A stretch of DNA of 64,000 nucleotides from Salipiger sp. IMCC34102 (GCF_004145405.1 NZ_SELQ01000005.1:1-64000); one strand, 5' to 3'. Positions 1 to 7,192 are shown, counted from the stretch's first letter. Notes: generated by a model from the letters alone, not told the origin. Numbers and translations are program-made.

Positions 1-62
1 CCGGCCTCATGCTCGGCCAGGATGCCGATGATCTGATCGTCCGTGAATCTCGTTCGCTTCAT
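1..62 (-). CDS. IS3-family transposase OrfA, N-terminal fragment cut by the window edge
   Basis: The gene starts with ATG at 62 and reads leftwards out of the window. The first residues are MKRTRFTDDQIIGILAEHEA, the typical N-terminus of OrfA of IS3-family transposases, which carries a helix-turn-helix that binds the element ends. In the family, OrfA is usually fused to the DDE catalytic OrfB by a programmed frameshift; OrfB would lie outside the window. Only about 20 residues are visible, but the match to the family start is characteristic. Confidence 0.8.
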   Translation of the reverse strand, partial: MKRTRFTDDQIIGILAEHEA

Positions 63-125
63 TGTCCGTCCTCAGGTTGGGCCGGACTCTAATCGACGGT
101 GGAGGAAAAATCCCGTGGCAGGTCA
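1..125 (-). mobile_element. IS3-family insertion sequence, left part outside the window
   Basis: The minus strand starts at about 125 with TGACCTGCC, a terminal sequence of the kind seen at IS3-family element ends, followed about 60 bases later by the start of a transposase gene. Only this end of the element is visible, so target duplication and completeness cannot be judged. It borders gene-poor DNA, which fits an insertion into an accessory region. Confidence 0.75.
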
Positions 126-282
126 TTGGTCATCAGATTGTGTCGGCTTCCGCACTAGCTTACCCTCCTGAGACCTAATACCCGAGGCAATCCTATCAGA
201 ATTTTGCTGACGATCAAATTTCTGGGGTGTTTGAAACCTGGTACTTTCGCAGGGTCCCAAAGGCCGGCGAAGCGCGCTCAAC

Positions 283-335
283 GCAAAGGCGCGAAGCGCT
301 GCGATAGTTGATGTCTCCGCGCTTCGCGCCTTTGC
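283..335. repeat. Perfect 17-bp inverted repeat, 19-base loop
   Basis: The left arm GCAAAGGCGCGAAGCGC (283-299) pairs exactly with the right arm at 319-335. There is no T-run after either arm, so it is not a standard intrinsic terminator. It lies in gene-poor island DNA close to the IS3 end. Confidence 0.7.
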
Positions 336-584
336 TATCCCAGCCTTCGTCGTAGCAAGCGTCAGCCCACTCAAAGCGAGTGTCATCTGTCTTGAAAAGC
401 CCTGATGGGTTTCCGTGCCCACGTGTGTCGGGCAGCTCTGCCTATGCATGACGATTTAGGTGTCGATCAGCAATGGAGCGTCACATGGGAATCCCTGCCG
501 ATCCACTACCGCGAAAGCGTCGCTAATCTGTGCCGTCGTGAAATCAAAGCCGGCTCGCTTCTGCTGGCACCTCACACCTATCTA

Positions 585-758
585 TTAGCCAACTTCGGCG
601 GATGCCTTTTTAACCGCACGATGCTGCTCGGCCATTTCGGTTTCTCGGGCGTTGGGAGCCGCTCTCGTAAGTTTGGTGGTCTCTCGTTGTTCGCACTGAA
701 GCTCAACCACGAAAGGGGTTTCAGCACTTGAAGCGGCCTGCCCCGCCAGCCGGCGCAT
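585..758 (-). CDS. Possible small protein of 57 aa, unknown function
   Basis: A minus-strand frame from ATG at 758 gives MRRLAGQAASSAETPFVVEL onward and ends in a Glu/Lys/Ala-rich, probably helical tail (MAEQHRAVKKASAEVG). The composition looks protein-like and there are few rare codons, but no domain is recognised. The frame stays open further upstream, so the start is uncertain. It lies downstream of the replication-like genes on the same strand and could be the last gene of that cassette. A plus-strand frame overlaps it and cannot be excluded. Confidence 0.25.
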   Translation of the reverse strand: MRRLAGQAASSAETPFVVELQCEQRETTKLTRAAPNARETEMAEQHRAVKKASAEVG

Positions 759-1125
759 GGTCTGCAAAACGAAACGAAACGCGTTTTTTTCCGCACTCAA
801 AAGTGTGATTTTGCGACATCGAACACCCGCATGCGATCCCCCCCGGGGAAGGACCCGTGAAAAGTGACATGCGCAGCAAGCGGGAGGAAATTCTCGCCGC
901 GCATGCCGTGAGAGCGGCCCCATCGGGTCGAGGAACGAGACCATCTGTCCTATCAGGCGCGGTGGGCCCGCGGTGGGCCCGCGGTGGTGGGCGCGGCGCA
1001 CCGCGATAAGCATTGAGACCTGCCGCCGCCGTGCAAGGACGCAGCAGCGGCTGAGACCGTGAGGTCGCTCACGCGGATCTCGCTGGGTGCTCCGACGGTC
1101 TGCTGAATCGGGCGAATGGTGTGGG

Positions 1126-1803
1126 TCACCCGCCTTCCCTCTCCGCCCGCGCCGTTTGCACCAGCGCATTGCCTTCGCGCGCTCTGCGAAGGTCAACCAT
1201 GCGCGGGTCATCCGCCGACAGTCCCTCGCTCCAGTGCGCGGGGCGTCTAGCCGGGTCGCTGTCTGCGGCCAGGTCTTCAATGGTGGTAGCCATGCGGCGT
1301 CGGCCGACCGCAGCAAATCGGTTGGGCGTGAACCCGGCGCGCTCCAAGATTTCCGCCGCGGCTTTCTTCGAGGGCTTGGCGGCTTCGAGCGACTGGCGCG
1401 CGATGCGCTCGTCGTCCTCAGCCCGGCGCCGGCGGTCGAGCTCGTCCGTGATCGGGCGGCGGGCCTGCGTGGCGATCGTCACCAGTTCGCCGGGGGTGGC
1501 CCGGCGTGCCATGGTGCGAGCCGCGTAGTCGAAGGCCGTGTTGACGACCCATTCCGGGAACCGGCGCAGGGCCTTGACGTATTCCGCGACGACATCGGCG
1601 CGCTCCCGCGGTGTCCAGTCCGGGACGAACCCCAGGTTGATCGCGGTGCTGGCGCGACGAACGATCAGCGCATCCACCGCATTCAACTCGTCACCTTCGG
1701 GCGAACGGAGGGAGGTGATCAGTGAATTCGAGTCGGACTTCGCCGGATTCAATACGATCCGCGAGCTGTTCGAGGGCGTCGGCGCCTTGGCGAGTTCGTT
1801 CAT
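1126..1803 (-). CDS. Unknown 225-aa protein of the island's replication-like cassette
   Basis: ATG at 1803 is preceded by a clear GGAGG ribosome site. The protein has a low-complexity N-terminus, then a helical segment around residues 40-110 (VDALIVRRASTAINLG, WTPRERADVVAEYVKAL), then an Arg/Glu-rich stretch (DELDRRRRAEDDERIARQ) that may form a coiled coil. I do not recognise a family. It follows the frame-broken HTH gene on the same strand and overlaps its 3' end by 113 bases in another frame, which suggests a co-transcribed cassette. A DNA-binding or replication-accessory role is only a guess from this context. Confidence 0.6.
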   Translation of the reverse strand: MNELAKAPTPSNSSRIVLNPAKSDSNSLITSLRSPEGDELNAVDALIVRRASTAINLGFVPDWTPRERADVVAEYVKALRRFPEWVVNTAFDYAARTMARRATPGELVTIATQARRPITDELDRRRRAEDDERIARQSLEAAKPSKKAAAEILERAGFTPNRFAAVGRRRMATTIEDLAADSDPARRPAHWSEGLSADDPRMVDLRRAREGNALVQTARAEREGG

Positions 1804-2188
1804 GTCGGCCTCCGGGGATTGCTTTGAGGGGGGTGGGCTTCAGGGGTTCCGCAGCGAGGGCACCGGCTAGGCGCTCCATTGGCTTGCGAAAGAACGCGAG
1901 ACTACCGGGCGGGCCATCGCGCTTGCGGGCCATCGTGTCGGCCACCTGATCGAGGATCTGGAGCTCGGTTAGGCCGAGGTCCGTTAGCCAGCGACTGACC
2001 TCGACCATTTGCGTGGGCGTTCCGAGACGCTGACCGGTTGGCCCCATAAGACCAGACACAGGGTCACCTCCGCAGGCGGCGATAAGCAGTTCGCGAAAGG
2101 TCGAGATTTCAGGCTCGCGTGCGCATGCTCCACCACCACCTTGTTCATGGATGGTTAAAGGGTGGTTTGGGTCCCGCTCCGGGACGGC
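1691..2188 (-). pseudogene. C-terminal half of the HTH replication-like protein, out of frame with its N-terminal half
   Basis: This minus-strand frame has no start codon of its own near its beginning. It reads through VPERDPNHPLTIHEQ and then a well-formed domain (EPEISTFRELLIAACGG; LGLTELQILDQVADTMARKR; FFRKPMERLAGAL) before its stop at 1691. The HTH protein just upstream (2145-2516) ends in the other frame over the same bases with KPPFNHP. The simplest reading is one gene encoding an HTH domain, a proline-rich linker and this C-terminal domain, now split by a frameshift within the palindromic linker at 2171-2211. A programmed shift or a separate coupled gene is possible. The left boundary given is approximate. 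Confidence 0.5.
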
Positions 2189-2516
2189 TTGGGGTCCCGC
2201 AGCGGGACCCCTCGCGCTCTGCGGACACGAGAGGAAACGCGGATACCGAGGATAGATTGATGTTGTAGACTGTCGTTGCACCGCTAGCGCATTTTCTTTT
2301 GCCAACGACGAGCAGAATGCCTTCCCTGACGAAGTCTCCGCAAATCTTAATGACGGTAGACCGCCCAAGTTCGGTGGCCTCGGCGACGGTGTTCTTGGAA
2401 CACCAAACCCCAGTACCGTCCTCGCTTGCGCGATCTGCCAAATACAGAAGAACTGACTTTCGGGCAGGCGATCCGATTATGCGCGAATATACAACGTTCA
2501 CGACAGAAAGGCTCAT
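2145..2516 (-). CDS. Helix-turn-helix replication-initiator-like protein, apparently truncated by a frameshift
   Basis: I chose ATG at 2516 (MSLSVVNVVYSR), the usual start of this family, over one four codons upstream. Residues about 15-75 form a winged-HTH like those of phage or plasmid replication proteins: SPARKSVLLYLADRASEDG, VWCSKNTVAEATELGRSTV, then DFVREGILLVVGKRK. The protein then runs into a short Pro/Gly linker and stops at 123 aa. The sequence that should follow is in another frame (1691-2188), so this copy is probably the N-terminal part of a broken gene. It belongs to the island module with the AlpA-type regulator and the integrase. Confidence 0.65.
   Translation of the reverse strand: MSLSVVNVVYSRIIGSPARKSVLLYLADRASEDGTGVWCSKNTVAEATELGRSTVIKICGDFVREGILLVVGKRKCASGATTVYNINLSSVSAFPLVSAEREGSRCGTPSRPGAGPKPPFNHP
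2171..2211. repeat. Two adjacent palindromes at the frame break of the HTH gene
   Basis: GTCCCG-CTC-CGGGAC lies at 2171-2185. GGGGTCCCGC-A-GCGGGACCCC, with 10-bp perfect arms and a single central base, lies at 2191-2211. The two units resemble each other and fall exactly where the reading frame of the HTH gene changes. They could promote slippage or repeat-unit loss, or form an mRNA structure. Confidence 0.75.
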
Positions 2517-2630
2517 AAGACAGGCCATTTATTCTCACGAACATTGAATTGCCAACCCGTTCGGGCTTGGCAATATTGAGTAGATCGCATAGGAATCTCT
2601 ACTGTTTCGATACGGGAATGGTTTGGCTAA

Positions 2631-2662
2631 AAACGCCTCAGCTTGCCGAAGCTGGGGCGTTT
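2631..2662 (-). terminator. Rho-independent terminator after the AlpA-type regulator
   Basis: The arms AAACGCCTCAGCTT (2631-2644) and AAGCTGGGGCGTTT (2649-2662) pair with one wobble around a GCCG loop. Read on the minus strand the hairpin is followed by a run of five T, and it begins 5 bases after the stop of the gene at 2668-2898. This is a standard intrinsic terminator. Confidence 0.85.
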
Positions 2663-2667
2663 CGCGT

Positions 2668-2898
2668 TCAGACGTAGGTCAGGTCGCGAGACTCCGAAAG
2701 CGCGATAAGGTGGGCCTCAATTTCCGACTGCCACCAGCGTGTGCAACCACCGACTTTGATGGCACGGGGTATTTCTCCCGCAGCATGCATTCGATGGAAC
2801 GTTGATCGACCAATATTCAGCATAGCGATCGCTTCACTGTCGCGAAGCAACCGGTCGGGTCGGCCGTCACGGTGCAGCTGGGGTGGTGGGGCAGACAT
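2668..2898 (-). CDS. AlpA/MerR-like helix-turn-helix regulator, probable excisionase
   Basis: A 76-aa protein starts at ATG 2898 behind a strong GGAGGTT site. Residues about 17-50 carry the AlpA-type winged-helix signature: RLLRDSEAIAMLNIGRSTFH followed by RMHAAGEIPRAIKVGG and a WW-containing wing. AlpA proteins act as excisionases or transcription activators of the integrase of P4-like elements. The position within 1.4 kb of a P4-type integrase, on the same strand, fits that role. The gene has its own terminator (2631-2662). The assignment to the family is strong; whether it drives excision or transcription is inference. Confidence 0.8.
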   Translation of the reverse strand: MSAPPPQLHRDGRPDRLLRDSEAIAMLNIGRSTFHRMHAAGEIPRAIKVGGCTRWWQSEIEAHLIALSESRDLTYV

Positions 2899-2945
2899 GT
2901 GGAACCTCCGTTTTGATCCATGTCCCTATGCTGCCTGCTGATTCC

Positions 2946-3293
2946 CTATTGTTCCTCTGGCGGTTTCCCCGGCCGCACCGCGCTGGGAAAAGCCGGCCAG
3001 CTTTCCAGCTCGACACCCAGCAAAAGCCCGATCTCGGCGATCATGGCTCGCGTTTCCTCACCATCGTCGGGGTCTTCGACGCACAGGATCTTCCACAGCA
3101 TCTCTTCGAAGCTGCTGGCTTTGCGTGTCCGCGCTCCCGCCGCGAGCTCGTGAAGCAATGAGATCGCGATCTCGCCTGCGGCGCCACTTGGAACAGCATT
3201 CGCCAGAGCCGTCAGGCCTCGATGAAACAGGCAGATGTCTTTGAAGGTCAGGTGGGAGATCGTCGCGCTCGAGAACCAGTACTTCTCAGACAT
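2946..3293 (-). CDS. Unknown 115-aa protein, second gene of a coupled pair
   Basis: ATG at 3293 overlaps the stop of the preceding gene by 8 bases (ATGTCTGA), so translation is probably coupled. The protein begins MSEKYWFSSATISHLTF and is mostly helical, with an acidic middle (VEDPDDGEETRAMIAEIG) and a proline-rich end (AFPSAVRPGKPPEEQ). No domain or membrane segment is recognised. With its partner it diverges from the XRE-type regulator across an intergenic region with two direct repeats, so that regulator may control the pair. Confidence 0.6.
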   Translation of the reverse strand: MSEKYWFSSATISHLTFKDICLFHRGLTALANAVPSGAAGEIAISLLHELAAGARTRKASSFEEMLWKILCVEDPDDGEETRAMIAEIGLLLGVELESWPAFPSAVRPGKPPEEQ

Positions 3294-3495
3294 TCCCCGC
3301 CTCACCGCCCGAAGATGCCAGGCGATCAGCTTTGCGCATTGAGAACCGCAGGTGAGACCGAGCCTCTTCAATGTCCCGCCGGCGGACAGCCGAGCCGCCC
3401 AGCGCGTCGAGAGCAAGCGATATGCCGTCATGCAGCTCAGCAAGAGTTTCACGAGGGAAAGGGGGAGTGATCGCTCCAAAGCGTTCAAGTGCCAT
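3286..3495 (-). CDS. Unknown 69-aa protein, first gene of a coupled pair
   Basis: I chose ATG at 3495 because AGGA lies six bases upstream; an in-frame ATG at 3510 is the alternative. The product (MALERFGAITPPFPRETL, ELHDGISLALDALGG, RRRDIEEARSHLRFSMRKAD) is small and helical, ending in a basic stretch, and has no recognised domain. Its end overlaps the next gene by 8 bases. It is transcribed away from the XRE regulator at 3580. Confidence 0.55.
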   Translation of the reverse strand: MALERFGAITPPFPRETLAELHDGISLALDALGGSAVRRRDIEEARSHLRFSMRKADRLASSGGEAGNV

Positions 3496-3519
3496 TGTCC
3501 TGATCTCCATTTTCAGGCT

Positions 3520-3569
3520 ACATTAAAAGTGCATACCACACTCGTAGCGTGGATTACATCAAAAGTGCA
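3520..3569. promoter_or_regulatory. Direct repeats in the divergent promoter, possible operators
   Basis: ACATTAAAAGTGCA (3520-3533) and ACATCAAAAGTGCA (3556-3569) differ at one base and are spaced 36 bases start to start. They lie between the divergent gene starts at 3495 and 3580. This is AT-rich for the window. They are plausible operators for the XRE repressor encoded just downstream; the binding itself is inferred. Confidence 0.55.
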
Positions 3570-3579
3570 AGGACTATCT

Positions 3580-3819
3580 ATGACGCCGGAACAGTGCCGT
3601 GGAGCACGTGCAATGCTTGGACTGTCGCAGGATGACCTTGTCAAAGCATCCGGGATCTCCAAACGAACGATTGCGGGATTCGAGCTGGCGTCTGGTAACC
3701 CCTCGGAGCGAACGATCAGAGCAATCCGATTGGCGTTGCAAGAAGCAGGCGCCGAGTTCATCGAAGAGAACGGCGGGGGCGTGGGGGTACGCCTGCGAAA
3801 GCGTTCGACCACTGAATGA
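3580..3819 (+). CDS. XRE-family helix-turn-helix transcriptional regulator
   Basis: A 79-aa protein starts at ATG 3580 (MTPEQCRGARAMLGLSQDDL). Residues about 3-60 are a complete Cro/C1-type HTH: ARAMLGLSQDDLVKASGISK, then RTIAGFELASGNPSERTIRA, followed by the family's common tail (LALQEAGAEFIEENGGGVGV RLR). Such small XRE proteins repress phage and island promoters. Two direct repeats in the upstream region could be its sites, giving control of itself and the divergent gene pair. It shares its stop with the start of the next frame (ATGA). Confidence 0.85.
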   Translation: MTPEQCRGARAMLGLSQDDLVKASGISKRTIAGFELASGNPSERTIRAIRLALQEAGAEFIEENGGGVGVRLRKRSTTE

Positions 3820-4130
3820 ACGGCAGCGAGGGCCTTCGGTTCCTACTGTTCTCGTACCCAGCGGGACTGTTGATCTTGGACCAGTTCTGGCCGATCGATG
3901 CCGCCCAGCTTTCAAGGAATCGGCGAACCCAAGCGAAGCAGATATGCCAGGCAGCGTTTCCCGAAAAGCGCTGGGGCGCGGCCAGAATCAAGGGCGCCGC
4001 GGAGGTGCCTGGTCTACATGTTGTCGCGGTGCCTGCGGACATTGCTGGCTTATCTATCGGCATGTCGGTGGACGAACTGCTCCCGATCTTGACCCGCGAC
4101 CGCTACGTTGCGTTCGTCGAATTCGGATAA
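3816..4130 (+). CDS. Possible unknown 104-aa protein coupled to the XRE regulator
   Basis: ATG at 3816 overlaps the XRE stop by four bases (ATGA), the arrangement of translationally coupled genes. The N-terminus has a short hydrophobic stretch (LRFLLFSYPAGLLILDQFW) and the C-terminal half looks structured (GLHVVAVPADIAGLSIGMSV, then DELLPILTRDRYVAFVEFG). No family is recognised and the start may be wrong. There is no evidence for a toxin-antitoxin function beyond the gene pairing. Confidence 0.4.
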   Translation: MNGSEGLRFLLFSYPAGLLILDQFWPIDAAQLSRNRRTQAKQICQAAFPEKRWGAARIKGAAEVPGLHVVAVPADIAGLSIGMSVDELLPILTRDRYVAFVEFG

Positions 4131-4248
4131 CCGGCCCAGCGCGATCAAGACATGATGAAGAAAACTGCCTGAGCGCCCTTGCACACATGACTTTCTGCGA
4201 CGTGGGAGACCCATAGACCATTCTCCCGCTGGAAGGACCCGCCGCGCG

Positions 4249-5463
4249 CTAGGCGTTCCTGGTCAACTCCACCACATCGCCCCGGGCGCCCGTGCAGAAG
4301 CGGCCCCAAGCGTCCATCAGGGAAATTCGCCGCTCGAAGAGGTCCGACCTGCTGTAGGCCCTTTCTACTGCACTTCCGGTTGCATGGGACAAGGCGGCCT
4401 CGGCCACCTCTCGATCAGCGCGCGCGCTTTCCGAACACCAGTCGCGGAACGTACTGCGAAAGCCGTGCAACGTGATGTGGCTAAATCCCATGCGCTTGAG
4501 CAACGCCGGTCCTGCGTTCACCGATAGGGGCTGGTCATGGGGAACCCCCGACCTCCGATGGCGCGACGGGAAGATCAGTTTCGGGTTCAGCTCATGCACT
4601 TGGTCCAAGACGCCCAGCGCCGCATGGCAGAGCGGCACTCGGTGCTCCCGGCCGCGCTTCATCCTTTCGCCGGGCACGATCCAGACATCGCCGTCGATCT
4701 CGGACCAGACCGCAGCGCGTGCTTCGCCGGATCTGGCGGCCGTGTAGATCACCCACTCCACCAGGCGCGCGGTGCTACCCTCGATCCCTGCGAGCTGCAC
4801 GATGAGCTCGGGCAGCTCTTGCCATGGCAGAGCCGCCATATGCTCGGCCTGCCTGCTCACCTTAGGCAAAGCGCGGGCGATACCGTTCACCGGGTTCTCG
4901 GCCCCGTAGTGCCCCGCGGTTTTCGCCCAATCGAAGACCCCCGAGATCCGCTGCTTTATCCTGCGTGCGGTGTCGTGCTTCTCGTTCCAGATGGGGGCCA
5001 GCACCTCGAGGACCTCAGCAGGACCGATCGTTTCAATCGCGCGATCCCCGATCAGAGGTAGAACATGTAGTTCCATCGAGCGCTACCAGAGTTCCCCGTG
5101 CTTCTGATTCTTCCAGGTTGGAAGCTGGGCGGAATGGACGCGCTGGGCAGCGTCCCGAAAGCTCAAGGTCTGACGAGCGCGAACGGTCTCCGGGTTCCCA
5201 CCTTGGCGGGCGACCTTCCGCATCTCACGTGCGGTTTCTCGTGCATCGGCGAGCGAGACCCATTTGGTCGAGCCGAGGCCGTACTCGCGGCGCTTGCCAA
5301 AAACTGCGATCCGCAAGACCCACGATCGGCCCCCGGCCGGCGAAACCTTCAACCACAGGCCGTCACCGTCGCCGTGCATGCCCGGCTTGTTGATCGCCTG
5401 GGCGCCTTTATGCGTCAGCTTTCCCATCGCGATCGGTCCACCCTTCTTTCCACCTTTTGGCAC
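4249..5463 (-). pseudogene. P4-type tyrosine integrase interrupted by an in-frame amber stop
   Basis: Read on the minus strand, codons run from ATG 5463 (or an ATG 12 codons in) through a DUF4102-like arm domain (HGDGDGLWLKVSPAGGRSWV) to KHGELW. They then hit TAG at 5085-5083 and continue in the same frame as RSMELHVLPLIGDRAIE to a stop at 4249. The catalytic half keeps the family residues: the first Arg (TAARSGEARAAVW), the HGFRSTFRDW box, and ALSHATG followed by a Tyr (VERAYSRSD). The intact protein would be about 404 aa, normal for the family. One substitution, for example from TGG or CAG, explains the break. An ATG three codons after the stop could still give a 275-aa core protein lacking the arm-binding domain. 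The element is probably unable to move unless it is helped. Confidence 0.88.
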
Positions 5464-5776
5464 TGACTAAGTTTTCTCAACACCGTAAAGCCGCCCACAT
5501 TTGGTGCCAAATCGCCGTGATATCACAACGGATTGTGCGAGACAATCTGGGACACGCATCCCCTAGCCCTACGGGCTGCCACGGGTGACACCCCCCCCAA
5601 AGCTCAATGTTCGCTATGCTCTGGCCGCATGCTGGCGTCAGCGACGCGTGTGCATCGCGACGTCCCGGACGGGGTCGCGTCCTGTCTGGCAGCGGGCTCT
5701 GCGATACGTCTGGACCTGGGCCGCGAAAGGCGGCACATCCGAAGGGACCACCCCGGACCGTCCAGGAGGGACCGCC
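5464..5776. other. Island-core junction region with three tandem small stem-loops
   Basis: There is no gene in these 313 bases. GATTGT-5-ACAATC (5531-5547), GGGA-6-TCCC (5550-5563) and AGCCC-3-GGGCT (5565-5577) stand in tandem 70-115 bases upstream of the integrase start, where a P4-type attachment site is expected. To the right the sequence becomes core-like and leads into a gene with a good ribosome site at 5764-5770. No tRNA fits these stems. The exact att core cannot be located without the other island end. Confidence 0.4.
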
Positions 5777-6766
5777 ATGCCCGGCCCCGCATCGTTCAAC
5801 ATCATGATCGTCGGCCAGAAAGGCCGCCTTCAGTACGAGGCGCTGCTGCTCGCCGCCTCGTTGCGCGAGAACGATCCCGGTTTCACCGGCCGCCTGATCG
5901 TGGCGGAGCCGCAGCCCGGTCCGCTCTGGCCCGAGGATCCGCGCATCGACCCCGAGATCGCCGAGGCACTGACCGAACTGGGCGCCGAAGTGACGCCCTT
6001 CGATTCGCGCGTCTTCGGCGCGGACTACCCTTACGGCAACAAGATCGAGGGGCTGGCCGCCCTGCCGCCGGGGGAGCCGTTCCTGTTTCTCGATACCGAC
6101 ACGCTGGTCATGGGGCCGCTCAGCGACCTGCCCTTCGACTTCGACCGCCCCTCCGCCTCGATGCGGCGGGAAGGGACCTGGCCGGTGGAAGAGGTCTATT
6201 GGCCGGGCTATACGGCAATCTGGAAATCGCTCTACGACCGGTTCGGGCTGGACTTCGACAGCAGCATCGACCTGAGCCAGCCGGACGAATACTGGGCGCG
6301 GTATCTCTATTTCAACGCGGGCTGGTTCTTCGGCGCGGACCCGGGCGTCTTTGGACAACGGTTCCTGAGCATGGCGCAGAGCATCCGTGACGACCCGCCC
6401 GAGGAACTCGCGATACAGCCGCTCGACCCCTGGCTCGACCAGGTGGCGCTGCCGCTGGTGATCCACAGCCTTGGCGGCGGGCGTCCGGGGCCTGAGCTGG
6501 ACGGCCTCGACGGGGATATCACCTGCCACTGGCGGGTTCTGCCGCTGCTTTATGCCCGTGAAAGCGACCGGGTGGTCCGGACGCTGGAAGCCGTCGCCGC
6601 GCCCAACAGGATCAAGAAGCACCTGAAGAAATACGACCCCTTCAAGCGGATGATCTACCAGGCCCGCGGCCACAAGGTCCGCGATCTGTTCGACCGGGAC
6701 GACCTGCCCCGCAAGGAGCAGCAGATCCGCAACCGGATCAAGTCGAAGAACCTCTGGCTGCGCTGA
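5777..6766 (+). CDS. Glycosyltransferase-like protein with DxD motif
   Basis: A 329-aa protein starts at ATG 5777 behind AGGAGGG. It opens with a Rossmann-like strand (NIMIVGQKGRLQYEALLLA). At about residues 105-115 it has FLFLDTDTLVMG, the metal- and nucleotide-sugar-binding DxD region of GT-A-fold glycosyltransferases. Later conserved-looking blocks are YFNAGWFFGADPGVFG and WLDQVALPLVIHSLGG, as in nucleotide-diphospho-sugar transferases of the GT8-like group. The C-terminus is basic (KKHLKKYDPFKRMI) and may contact membrane or nucleic acid. The substrate is unknown. It is the first core-like gene to the right of the island. Confidence 0.65.
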   Translation: MPGPASFNIMIVGQKGRLQYEALLLAASLRENDPGFTGRLIVAEPQPGPLWPEDPRIDPEIAEALTELGAEVTPFDSRVFGADYPYGNKIEGLAALPPGEPFLFLDTDTLVMGPLSDLPFDFDRPSASMRREGTWPVEEVYWPGYTAIWKSLYDRFGLDFDSSIDLSQPDEYWARYLYFNAGWFFGADPGVFGQRFLSMAQSIRDDPPEELAIQPLDPWLDQVALPLVIHSLGGGRPGPELDGLDGDITCHWRVLPLLYARESDRVVRTLEAVAAPNRIKKHLKKYDPFKRMIYQARGHKVRDLFDRDDLPRKEQQIRNRIKSKNLWLR

Positions 6767-6778
6767 GCGGCCGGACCG

Positions 6779-7192
6779 TCAGGTCGCGAAAAGCCCCGCG
6801 CTGTCGGCGTAGCCCTTGATCTCGATCGGGTTGCCGGAAGGGTCACGGAAGAACATCGTCCATTGCTCGCCCGGCTCACCTTCGAACCGGACCGAGGGCT
6901 CCAGCACGAAGTCGGTTCCCGCGTCCCGCAACCGATCCGCCAGCGCGCGCCAGTCGCTCAAGGGCAGCACGATGCCCAGATGCGGCATCGGCACCATGTG
7001 ATCGCCCACCTTGCCGGTATTCGTCGTGGCGAAGGGCTGGCCCAGGTGCAGGCTCAACTGGTGGCCGTAGAAGTCGAAATCGACCCAGGTCTCGGTCGAG
7101 CGGCCCTCGGCCGCGCCCAGGGTACCGCCGTAGAACGCGCGGGCCTCGTCGAGGTCGGTGACGTGGTAGGCAAGGTGGAAGGGATGCGGCAT
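6779..7192 (-). CDS. VOC-family (glyoxalase/dioxygenase fold) protein
   Basis: The 137-aa protein has the paired βαβββ layout of the vicinal-oxygen-chelate family: FHLAYHVTDLDEARAFYGG at the N-terminus, then DFYGHQLSLHL, PHLGIVLPL, and the C-terminal FFRDPSGNPIEIKGY. The His at residue 10, the His in QLSLHL or PHLG and the Glu of IEIKG are the likely metal ligands. Small VOC proteins include glyoxalases, dioxygenases and fosfomycin or bleomycin resistance proteins; the substrate cannot be told from sequence. It converges with the glycosyltransferase-like gene. Confidence 0.85.
   Translation of the reverse strand: MPHPFHLAYHVTDLDEARAFYGGTLGAAEGRSTETWVDFDFYGHQLSLHLGQPFATTNTGKVGDHMVPMPHLGIVLPLSDWRALADRLRDAGTDFVLEPSVRFEGEPGEQWTMFFRDPSGNPIEIKGYADSAGLFAT

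Larger units (their letters stand above)
126..1125. other. Gene-poor accessory stretch with no convincing long gene
   Basis: No open frame here has a recognisable domain. Visible items are a perfect 17-bp inverted repeat (283-299 with 319-335), a short GC-rich tandem repeat near 960-990, and two weak candidates. One is a minus-strand frame at 585-758. The other is a plus-strand frame from about 444 (first residues MHDDLGVDQQWSVTW), which overlaps it. The base composition is less GC-rich and more irregular than in the core region to the right. It may be remnant island DNA between the IS and the replication-like cassette. Confidence 0.5.

Noticed and set aside
405-731. A 108-aa plus-strand frame in the gene-poor stretch
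   Set aside because: No ribosome site at its start, no domain, and it overlaps a minus-strand candidate that looks no worse.
960-990. GC-rich tandem repeat (GTGGGCCCGCG units) as a CRISPR-like array
   Set aside because: Only two or three short direct copies without spacers; a simple local duplication.
3580-4130. A toxin-antitoxin pair formed by the XRE gene and the overlapping 104-aa frame
   Set aside because: The second protein matches no toxin fold I can recognise and its start is uncertain.
5531-5577. A tRNA remnant made of three stems beside the integrase
   Set aside because: The stems do not make a cloverleaf and no T-loop GTTCRA or CCA end is present.
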